This document shows, piece after piece, positions 16,885 to 23,389 of a DNA stretch of 41,657 nucleotides (position 1 is the first letter of the stretch; each line of letters starts with the position of its first letter). The notes beneath the pieces are model-generated. The model made no database searches. It was given only the letters and a program-made list of their open reading frames with translations, and was not told the DNA's origin. The DNA is taken from the NCBI GenBank assembly GCA_020350085.1, contig CP070706.1, forward strand, positions 3,542,780 to 3,584,436, read 5' to 3'. Source of the stretch: Acidobacteriota bacterium (lineage in GTDB: Bacteria; Acidobacteriota; Polarisedimenticolia; J045). Made by a program: the position numbers and the translations under genes.

Positions 16885-17543
16885 CTTCTCCGTTTGCACT
16901 GCGCACGACCGAACGGCTCGGGGTGAGCCTCGATGAGCAAGTCGAGGTCCGCTTCGTCGTCCACGTCACGCAGCGCGGGGAGCAGGGCGATGCGTGCACC
17001 AGCATCCGAGAGTCGCTCGCGCGTGACCTGCAGCGTGCGCTCGGAGCTCCACGGAATGCGCTCAAACGCGCTCGGGAACGGCCGTGCGAGCCCGATGAGG
17101 TAGTAGCCGCCGTCGAGAGCCGGCCCGAGCACGGCGTCGGCGCGCATCAGCTCGTCGAACGCCTCGCCGAGAAGTACGGGCGTCACGTCGACGCAGTCCG
17201 TTCCGATGGCCACCACGCGCCGTGCACCCTCGTCGAAGGCTTCCTCGAAGGCCCCCGACAGTCGCTCGCCGAGATCCCCGGCTCGCTGCGCGACGGCTTC
17301 GAACCGTGGGCCGAGCCACGCGGAGACCTCTTCGATCGCCCCGGGAGGATCGACCACGGCGCGCTGAACCAGCCCCGGCCGCTCGAGCCGGCCCGCCTGT
17401 CGAGCGACCTGTTCGGCGAGCTCACGGTACAGCCGTGCCGCACCGTGTGCGCCGAGCCGAGCGATCAGACGCGTCTTGACCCTTCCCGGCCGCGGTGAGC
17501 GCACGAAGACGAGCAGTAGCTCCGTTCGATCACGATTCGTCAT
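16881..17543 (-). CDS. DUF2064 / TIGR04282-type glycosyltransferase
   Basis: 220 residues. The opening FVRSPRPGRVKTRLIARLG is the signature of the DUF2064 nucleotidyl/glycosyltransferase-A-like family (TIGR04282, named for its presence in arsenosugar loci). Further support comes from VVAIGTDCVDVTP and GPALDGGYYLIGL, which match the conserved GTDCP...GPA.DGGYYLIGL core. It is cytoplasmic, likely handling a nucleotide-sugar or similar donor; the reaction is not established. The ATG at 17543 is preferred over the GTG one codon earlier. Its stop overlaps the start of the DUF3179 gene and it follows the TIGR04283-type glycosyltransferase by 120 bases. No arsenosugar radical-SAM gene is seen here, so an arsenic role is not supported locally. 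Confidence 0.85.
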   Translation of the reverse strand: MTNRDRTELLLVFVRSPRPGRVKTRLIARLGAHGAARLYRELAEQVARQAGRLERPGLVQRAVVDPPGAIEEVSAWLGPRFEAVAQRAGDLGERLSGAFEEAFDEGARRVVAIGTDCVDVTPVLLGEAFDELMRADAVLGPALDGGYYLIGLARPFPSAFERIPWSSERTLQVTRERLSDAGARIALLPALRDVDDEADLDLLIEAHPEPFGRAQCKRRR

Positions 17544-17663
17544 CACGCAACAAACGCTCCAGCCCGGAGTCTTCAGGAGCCCTTCGGCTGAAACGCGCGA
17601 GAGTGCACCCGCTGCGGTCTCTTCCGCCGCAAACGTATCGTCCCATCAGGGGGCCGCCACCTC

Positions 17664-18458
17664 TCAGTGGGGCGCGGTCCGCGCACCTTCGGACGAGGAT
17701 GACTCACGAGCGGCCGTTTCGCGAACGCGGGCCAGCCGCTCCGGCGAAGCACCGAGCGCGTCGAGAAGAAGCATCCACTGGTGCCGGAAGAACGTGCAAA
17801 GCAGACCCTCTCGTTCCCAACGACGCGGCGAACTCGGCAACGGCTGATCGAGCAGCACGGGCGGCGAGATGCGGCGCAGTGCTCGCACGAGGTAGACATC
17901 CTCGAACACCGGAACGGCGCGAAAGCCACCGAGCTGTTCGAACGTCTCGCGCCGCACGAACAGACCCTGGTCTCCATACGGGAGCTGGCGCCAGCGTGTG
18001 CGCCACGCGACGAGCCTCTCGATCAAGCGGAATGACCGTCTGCTGCCATGGAGAGCGAAGCGGAAAGCTCCCCAGCTCCTGTCGGGCCGAGTGAGCGCGT
18101 CGGTGATCGCCCGCGCCGCGTCGGCGGAGGGCTCACAGTCGGCGTGCAGGAACCACAACACCTCGCCCCGCGCCTCCCGCGCACCCGCGTTCATTTGAGT
18201 CGCACGCCCGCGGGGGGTCCTCATCGCCCGCACACCGGCCCTGCGGCGCGCCCGCTCGAACGTATCGTCTTGACTGCCGCCATCGCAGACGATGATCTCG
18301 AGCGGCGTCTCGCTGCACGATAGAAGATCGAGCACGCGGTCGATCCGCTGCTGCTCGTTGAGTACCGGGATGATGGTCGTCACTCGCACCGGGACCGCGC
18401 CGAGCTTTCCGTGATCACGATCGTAGCCCAGATGATTCTCAACGACTTCTCCGCTCAC
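17664..18458 (-). CDS. TIGR04283-type family 2 glycosyltransferase
   Basis: 264 residues. GT-A fold family 2 transferase: TTIIPVLNEQQRI at the start, IVCDGGSQDDTF, the metal-binding region FLHADCEPS (DxD-like), then YGDQGLFVRRETFEQLGGF and FEDVYLVRALRR. These match the TIGR04283 family that co-occurs with TIGR04282 proteins. The GTG start at 18458 overlaps the upstream reductase stop (GTGA). This leaves about 25 extra residues before the first strand; an internal GTG closer to TTIIPV is possible. The strong linkage of both transferases with the reductase and DUF3179 suggests one pathway, perhaps assembling or modifying a sugar-containing small molecule (inference). Confidence 0.85.
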   Translation of the reverse strand: MSGEVVENHLGYDRDHGKLGAVPVRVTTIIPVLNEQQRIDRVLDLLSCSETPLEIIVCDGGSQDDTFERARRRAGVRAMRTPRGRATQMNAGAREARGEVLWFLHADCEPSADAARAITDALTRPDRSWGAFRFALHGSRRSFRLIERLVAWRTRWRQLPYGDQGLFVRRETFEQLGGFRAVPVFEDVYLVRALRRISPPVLLDQPLPSSPRRWEREGLLCTFFRHQWMLLLDALGASPERLARVRETAARESSSSEGARTAPH

Positions 18459-19975
18459 CGCGTCCAGGCGAACCACCGTTCGAGCAAGCGCTTGATGCCC
18501 GGTTTGAGGCGAGCTCGGTTGTAGGCGTCACCAATCTTTTTCCAGACCTCGGCCTGCGTCGGGTAGGGATGAATCGTCTTGGCGATGGTTCCCAGACCGG
18601 CGCGCGCGCTCATCACCGCCGTGATCTCGCTGATGATCTCGCCGGCGTGCGCCGCTACGACGCTCGCACCGAGAATCCTGTCGCTCCCCTGCCGTAGATG
18701 GACTTTCGCCATCCCGGCTTGGTCGCCGTCGAGTACCGCGCGATCGACAGCGCCGAACTCCTGCACGATCGTCTGCACGCGCAGACCCCTCTGCTCGGCC
18801 TCGCCGGGAGAGAGACCGACGTGGGCTAACTCCGGATCGGTGTAGGTGCACCACGGTATGATCAGGCCGCTCAGCTTGGCCTTGAACGGGAACAGAGCGT
18901 TCTGAATCACCACGCGAGCCATCGCGTCCGCGGCGTGCGTGAACTGGTACATCGACGCGACGTCGCCGGCGGCGAAGATCTTTCGGTTGGTCGTGCGCAG
19001 ATGATCGTCGACGCGCACCCCGGCGCTCGCATCGTACTCGACACCGGCGGCCTCGAGCCCGAGCCGCTCGACGTTCGGCGCCCGACCGACGGCGAGCAAG
19101 ATTTCGTCAACCTCGACGAGTCGCGCCCCCTCGTCGCTGGAGTAAGCGATCTGCTTCGCATCGCGGCCGCGCGAGACCTGCTCGATCTTCGCTCCGAGCA
19201 CCACGTCGACGCCATCTCGTTCGAGCGCCCGCTGGACACGCTCGGCCAGCTGCGGATCGTCCTTGATCAGGATCCGCGGCATCGTCTCGAGCAGCGTGAC
19301 TCGGGCGCCGAAACGACAGAGCGCTTGCGCCATCTCGCAGCCGATCGGGCCTGCGCCGATGACCGCCAGACGTGGCGGCAGCTCGGTGAGCGAGAACAAG
19401 GTCTCGTTGGTCAGATACCCGGCTTCAGTCAATCCCGGAATCGGCAGCTCGGCCGCGCGCCGTCCCGTCGCGATCACGGCCTTGCTGAATGCCAGTCTCT
19501 TCTCATCGACCGCTAGCGTCTGCAAACCTGTAAATCGAGCCTCACCGAAGAACACGTCCACACCGAGGCTCTGAAAGCGAGCCGCAGAATCGTGCGGGCT
19601 GATCGCTGCCCGCAAACGCCGCATGCGCTCCATCACCGCCGGAAACGCGACCTGAACACCGTCTGGAACGAGCACGCCGTAGTCGCCGGCCTCTCTCACG
19701 CGCGCCACGGCACGAGCGGCGCGAAGCAGTGCCTTCGACGGCACGCAGCCGACATTCAGGCAATCGCCTCCCATGAGGTGACGCTCGATGAGAGCCACCC
19801 GTGCGCCGAGGACTGCCGCTCCTGCCGCCGCGACGAGACCGGCCGTACCACCGCCGATGACGACGAGATTGTAGCGAGATGCGGGCTCTGGATTGACCCA
19901 TTCGGGCGGGTGCACGTGGCCGACGAGTTTGCGGTTGTGCTCGTCGGCAGGTGAGACCAAGACTCGCTCCATCAT
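18455..19975 (-). CDS. MerA-like FAD-dependent pyridine nucleotide-disulfide oxidoreductase
   Basis: 506 residues. FAD-binding VVIGGGTAGLVAAAGA near residue 40, redox-active disulfide GGDCLNVGCVPSKAL (Cys72/Cys77), NAD(P)H-binding VIGAGPIGCEMAQAL, FAD-contact IFAAGDVA, and the C-terminal catalytic HPYPTQAE (His469). This is the dihydrolipoamide dehydrogenase/mercuric reductase family. It lacks an N-terminal HMA domain and ends in FAWTR without the vicinal cysteine pair that true MerA needs, so mercury reduction is unlikely. The ATG at 19975 has AGGAG upstream; a second ATG follows directly. It is the first gene of the four-gene operon leading to the probable selenoprotein and may supply reducing equivalents for it (inference). 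Confidence 0.88.
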   Translation of the reverse strand: MMERVLVSPADEHNRKLVGHVHPPEWVNPEPASRYNLVVIGGGTAGLVAAAGAAVLGARVALIERHLMGGDCLNVGCVPSKALLRAARAVARVREAGDYGVLVPDGVQVAFPAVMERMRRLRAAISPHDSAARFQSLGVDVFFGEARFTGLQTLAVDEKRLAFSKAVIATGRRAAELPIPGLTEAGYLTNETLFSLTELPPRLAVIGAGPIGCEMAQALCRFGARVTLLETMPRILIKDDPQLAERVQRALERDGVDVVLGAKIEQVSRGRDAKQIAYSSDEGARLVEVDEILLAVGRAPNVERLGLEAAGVEYDASAGVRVDDHLRTTNRKIFAAGDVASMYQFTHAADAMARVVIQNALFPFKAKLSGLIIPWCTYTDPELAHVGLSPGEAEQRGLRVQTIVQEFGAVDRAVLDGDQAGMAKVHLRQGSDRILGASVVAAHAGEIISEITAVMSARAGLGTIAKTIHPYPTQAEVWKKIGDAYNRARLKPGIKRLLERWFAWTR

Positions 19976-20303
19976 CACATTCTCTCTCCTGCCTGCTCGC
20001 GCGCTCGCGTCGACTCGACCAACGGGTTTCGTGAACGATTCGGATCGACCCCGACCAGACCATACTCTACGACGAGGCGCGGGCTGCTGGCTTCGAATCG
20101 TCGCGGGAGGCCTCGATCGTCGTGGCGGAGATCGATGACGAATCGCGCCGCGTACGCGCCAGCAGGCAGATGGAATGGCGCCGCCTGACGCCGCCGCGGC
20201 GCGCCGCGAGCCGCTGGGGGCGAGTCCCCCACGTGTCGGCACGGCGGCCAACGGCGGGCGAGGCAGATCGATTCGGGCTAGCATGTCGCTTCGAGGAGGA
20301 GGG
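19976..20303. other. Divergent intergenic region between the reductase operon and bolA
   Basis: No gene seen in 328 bases. It must hold promoters for both directions. For bolA a TAGCAT hexamer at 20279-20284 lies about 20 bases before the start codon; no convincing -35 was found for either side. It contains a diverged copy of the dispersed repeat. Confidence 0.5.
20024..20050 (+). repeat. Dispersed repeat tail, diverged copy d
   Basis: GGGTTTCGTGAACGATTCGG resembles the TTCATGAATGATCCGG tail of copies b and c with transitions at several positions. Membership is tentative. Confidence 0.3.
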
Positions 20304-20540
20304 ATGATCGCTCCTGAGCAGATTCGACAGCGAATCGAGCGCGCCTTTCCGGGTTCCAGCGTGAGCGTGAGGGATCTGACCGGCGGGCAGGATCACTATC
20401 AGGTGGAGATCGTCTCGGAAGCGTTCGCGGGGCTGCCCGCGGTTCAGCGGCATCGGATCGTCTACGCGATCTTCGAGGACGTTCTCGGTGGCGCGCTGCA
20501 CGCGCTTTCTCTCAGAACGCTCGCTCCAGATGAGTCCTGA
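20304..20540 (+). CDS. BolA/IbaG family protein
   Basis: 78 residues, the usual BolA size. It opens IAPEQIRQRIERAFPGSSVS and ends with the conserved region GGALHALSLRTLAP, whose histidine ligates the [2Fe-2S] cluster shared with a monothiol glutaredoxin. BolA-Grx4 complexes handle iron-sulfur clusters and iron sensing in the cytoplasm. The ATG at 20304 follows a strong GAGGAGGAGGG. The glutaredoxin partner gene starts 18 bases after the stop, so they form an operon. Confidence 0.92.
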   Translation: MIAPEQIRQRIERAFPGSSVSVRDLTGGQDHYQVEIVSEAFAGLPAVQRHRIVYAIFEDVLGGALHALSLRTLAPDES

Positions 20541-20558
20541 ATCCACAGGAGAACGTTG

Positions 20559-20882
20559 ATGGCTCGCCAAGTCATGGAAGAGATCAAGCAAGAGATCGCC
20601 GCGAACAAGATCATCCTGTACATGAAGGGCACCCCGGAGGCCCCACGCTGCGGCTTCTCGGCGGCCGCGGTGGACGTGCTGCGGCAGATAGGGAACCCGT
20701 TCAAGGGCATCAACGTGCTCGAGGATGCTGAGAAGTGGGCCGCGATCAAGGAGTACTCCGATTGGCCCACGATCCCCCAGCTCTACGTGGACGGTCACTT
20801 CATCGGCGGCTGTGACATCATGCGCGAGATGTTCTTCAAAGGAGAGCTCAAACCGATCATCGAGAAGGCTGTCGGCCACTGA
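20559..20882 (+). CDS. grxD: Monothiol glutaredoxin of the Grx4 (CGFS) type
   Basis: 107 residues. KGTPEAPRCGFSAAAVDVL contains the CGFS active site (Cys31) typical of [2Fe-2S]-carrying glutaredoxins, followed by WPTIPQLYVDGHFIGGCDI (the TVP-like glutathione-binding loop and GG motif). It transfers iron-sulfur clusters and partners with BolA, encoded just upstream. ATG at 20559 with AGGAG nine bases before; a TTG one codon upstream is less likely. The last 26 bases overlap the 3' end of the oppositely oriented ferredoxin gene. Confidence 0.95.
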   Translation: MARQVMEEIKQEIAANKIILYMKGTPEAPRCGFSAAAVDVLRQIGNPFKGINVLEDAEKWAAIKEYSDWPTIPQLYVDGHFIGGCDIMREMFFKGELKPIIEKAVGH

Positions 20883-21303
20883 GCCGATCACGGGCGAATG
20901 CGAACTCTTCCACAGGCTGGCCGCGAATCAGGTGCTCTTGGATGATCCGCTCCATGACGTCGATCGTCACTGAGTGGTACCACACTCCCTCCGGATAAAC
21001 GACGACGATCGGTCCTCGCTCGCAGATCCGCAGACAGTTGACTTTGCTGCGCAGCAGGCTGCCGTTCCCGGCTGGAGTCGGTGGGGGTGAGCCTGTGCCC
21101 TCGCCGCGCCACGGCGGTGGGGCGCTGGCTAGCGCGAGCTCCGCCAGGCGCTTCTTCAAGTAAGCCCAAACGGCGTTGCTGTCCTCGAGTGAAGCGCAGC
21201 GCGGCTTCGTCTGACCCGCACAAACGAAAACGTGCCGCTTCAGATCGCCGATCGAGAGTGCTCGCGCGATCGTCTCCAGCCGATATCTCTCCGCAGCGTT
21301 CAT
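20857..21303 (-). CDS. Thioredoxin-like [2Fe-2S] ferredoxin
   Basis: 148 residues. KRHVFVCAGQTKPRCA gives Cys28 and Cys36, and VNCLRICERGPIVVVYPEG gives Cys90 and Cys94, the four-cysteine pattern of thioredoxin-like ferredoxins (as in the NuoE fold). The end GVWYHSVTIDVMERIIQEHL is also family-typical. These are small electron carriers. Between the two cysteine pairs is an extra Pro/Gly-rich insert (about residues 58-82, APPPWRGEGTGSPPPT) unlike the rest. The start is uncertain: ATG 21303 is preferred over an in-frame codon 11 residues upstream. It converges on and overlaps grxD. Confidence 0.85.
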   Translation of the reverse strand: MNAAERYRLETIARALSIGDLKRHVFVCAGQTKPRCASLEDSNAVWAYLKKRLAELALASAPPPWRGEGTGSPPPTPAGNGSLLRSKVNCLRICERGPIVVVYPEGVWYHSVTIDVMERIIQEHLIRGQPVEEFAFARDRLSGRQPSR

Positions 21304-21509
21304 CACTCGGTCCAGCTCACGACGAGAGCACCCCACCGAGATCGTTGCGCATCTCGCCGCCGACGGCTCTCCTCGATCCGAGCCGCGCGAATGCGACGAA
21401 CCGGCTTCTCCGACCGCCGGGTCGCGTCAAGCAAGAAACCCTCGCTCGTCAGCTCCAAGACCTTCGACGGCATCACGCTCTCCTCCATCGAAGAACAAAG
21501 CTCGGGAGT

Positions 21510-22427
21510 TCAGATCGTCCGGCGCTTGGCCTCCGTGCGCAGGGGGGCAAGCCCACTGTCTCGTGCGATGCGCTGCAGACGGCTTGCAGCGCTGCGTGTG
21601 GCGAGATTGCTGATGTAAAAGCGTGTCAAGCCGATCTCGATCAGCCGCCGCAGCGTTTCGCCAGCCACTTCGTCCGCCGACAACCCGCGCTCGTTGAAAT
21701 CTCTCGCCAGCTCGGCAGCCGGCACCGGTAGGAACTGCTGCAACCGAGAGAGTGTCTCGGATCGTGCGCTTCGATAGTAAAACACACCCGCGAACAGCGG
21801 AAGATCGAGCCGCTGGCGCTCCGTCTCTCTTACGAGCTGCTGGAGCGGGCCCAGCTCGTGATGTGAGACGACCTGGGTCAGTACGAAGTCGAGGTCGTCG
21901 CGATGCTCGAGCAGGAACCCGACCTGCTCGGCCGGCTCGCGGTACGGATTGGCCCAACCTCCGAGCAGCATCCGAGGGTGTTCTCGCCGCAGTCGCTTGC
22001 GCAGCTGCCACGCGCGCGGCAAGCAGCGCTCGATGCCGTCGTGTGGGTCGCCGCCGAGAACGACAAGCCCGGGAAATCGTTCCCGGCGCGCGCGCACCGC
22101 GTAGCGCAGGCAGTACTCGAGCGGATGCTTGAGCGTCAAGAAGGGCACGATCCGCTCGCGAACCGCGTCGGTGCCCATGTTCTTGGTCAAGTGGGCGAGG
22201 TTTTCCTCTTCGTCAGTGCCGATCGCGTTGTCCGTCAGAAACACGACCGTGTCTCGCGTCGAGAGGCGGTGCACCGCGTGATAGACGTCGATCCACGCCT
22301 CCATCGCGCGCACGCCGTCGAGATCGCGCCTCGGTGGACGCAGCTCGACCGCGAGCAGCGGGTGCGGATCCGCCAGCCGCTGGCGCAGCCGGAACGGCTC
22401 TTCATGAGGGAGTTGAGGTTCTGTCAC
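21510..22427 (-). CDS. Methylenetetrahydrofolate reductase-like protein
   Basis: 305 residues with a TIM-barrel pattern like MTHFR: LAVELRPP near the start in place of the usual FEFFPP, VVFLTDNAIGT, LVVLGGDPHDG, and LDFVLTQVVSHHELGPL corresponding to the family's ADFFITQ strand. True MTHFR reduces 5,10-methylene-THF to 5-methyl-THF with FAD. Key N-terminal residues differ, so a divergent paralogue with another role is possible. The GTG start overlaps the TGA of the membrane-protein gene (GTGA, 22427-22424). A second MTHFR domain is encoded at 32064-34028. Confidence 0.65.
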   Translation of the reverse strand: MTEPQLPHEEPFRLRQRLADPHPLLAVELRPPRRDLDGVRAMEAWIDVYHAVHRLSTRDTVVFLTDNAIGTDEEENLAHLTKNMGTDAVRERIVPFLTLKHPLEYCLRYAVRARRERFPGLVVLGGDPHDGIERCLPRAWQLRKRLRREHPRMLLGGWANPYREPAEQVGFLLEHRDDLDFVLTQVVSHHELGPLQQLVRETERQRLDLPLFAGVFYYRSARSETLSRLQQFLPVPAAELARDFNERGLSADEVAGETLRRLIEIGLTRFYISNLATRSAASRLQRIARDSGLAPLRTEAKRRTI

Positions 22428-23389
22428 CTGACATCCCGGACGCTCGTGCCCGCCGGCCATGCGTCGCGGGCTGCTCGCGACGAACGGCCGACCGGCGTGC
22501 GCCCGGTCATTGTAGGCTCTGGCGCCGCCGCCGCGAGACCCCGCACGAGACGCGCCAAGCCGCCGAGATAGGCACCGTGAATTAGGATACGTCCGAACAG
22601 CAGCACCAGTATCGCGCCGAGCGCGATGAATGCGGCCGGCGCCGTGCGCGGATCCCACATCGAGCGCAGCATCGCGGCGGCCGTCATCAGCACCATGTCA
22701 GTCAAGAAGGCCGTCCCCGCGGCGATCCACGGCCGGATCGAGCGCACGACGCGGTCGGCCGACCACAACAGCGCGAGCAGACCGCTGCGCCTCTCGAGAG
22801 CCACGACGCGCGCCCGTGCAAGATCGGCAGCGAGCACCATCGGCGCGACGAGCAACAGCCAAAACAGATCCGGGACCAGACCGTATGCGATCGCCAGACG
22901 CTCGGAGCTGGCTCTCGAGGCGGCGCGCTCGACCTGGGATCCGAGAAAGCCATGAGTGGCGAAGGAGACGAGGCCCACCCACACGAGCGCGGTGATCGCA
23001 ATCGAGATCAGCGCCGGGCTCTGGGCCAGCGCCCGCGCCCAGGCGGAGCGTAGTCCCGGCCACGGTCCCGCGGCGGCACGCATCAGCACGGAGTCTGACC
23101 AGGCGAAAGCGACCATCGCGAGCAGTCCGAGAAGGCCCCACGCTCCGCTCACGGTGTCGCTCCAAGCAAATCTTTCCCAGGGCAGATCGTCGAGCAGGGC
23201 GACGTCGAGCCCGCGCGGGCTCCAAGCGGGATCCACGCGCCACGCCAGCGGCTCGTAAATCGCCGTTGTCGCGACGAGGGTGCCGCAAGCTGCCAGCAGC
23301 GCGACGAGCACGAGCACCGACAGCGCCGCCGTGGGGCGTTGCAGCACGCGCCCCAACGAGGCCGCGAGCGCCGCGAGCACTGCGGTCAT
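22424..23389 (-). CDS. Polytopic membrane protein of unknown function
   Basis: 321 residues, with about six predicted membrane spans, for example LSVLVLVALLAACGTLVATT, GLLGLLAMVAFAW, ISIAITALVWVGLVSFATHG and AAFIALGAILVLLFGRIL. I do not recognise a family. The ATG overlaps the M1 peptidase stop (ATGA, 23389-23386) and its own stop overlaps the MTHFR-like start, so all three are translationally coupled. The C-terminal tail (GRTPVGRSSRAARDAW) is polar and probably cytoplasmic. Confidence 0.7.
   Translation of the reverse strand: MTAVLAALAASLGRVLQRPTAALSVLVLVALLAACGTLVATTAIYEPLAWRVDPAWSPRGLDVALLDDLPWERFAWSDTVSGAWGLLGLLAMVAFAWSDSVLMRAAAGPWPGLRSAWARALAQSPALISIAITALVWVGLVSFATHGFLGSQVERAASRASSERLAIAYGLVPDLFWLLLVAPMVLAADLARARVVALERRSGLLALLWSADRVVRSIRPWIAAGTAFLTDMVLMTAAAMLRSMWDPRTAPAAFIALGAILVLLFGRILIHGAYLGGLARLVRGLAAAAPEPTMTGRTPVGRSSRAARDAWPAGTSVRDVR

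Noticed and set aside
16881..18458. Arsenosugar biosynthesis locus
   Set aside because: The two transferases carry that family label, but no ArsS, ArsM or other arsenic gene is in the window.
18455..19975. Genuine mercuric reductase (merA)
   Set aside because: It lacks the C-terminal vicinal cysteines and HMA domain, and no merT, merP or merR is nearby.
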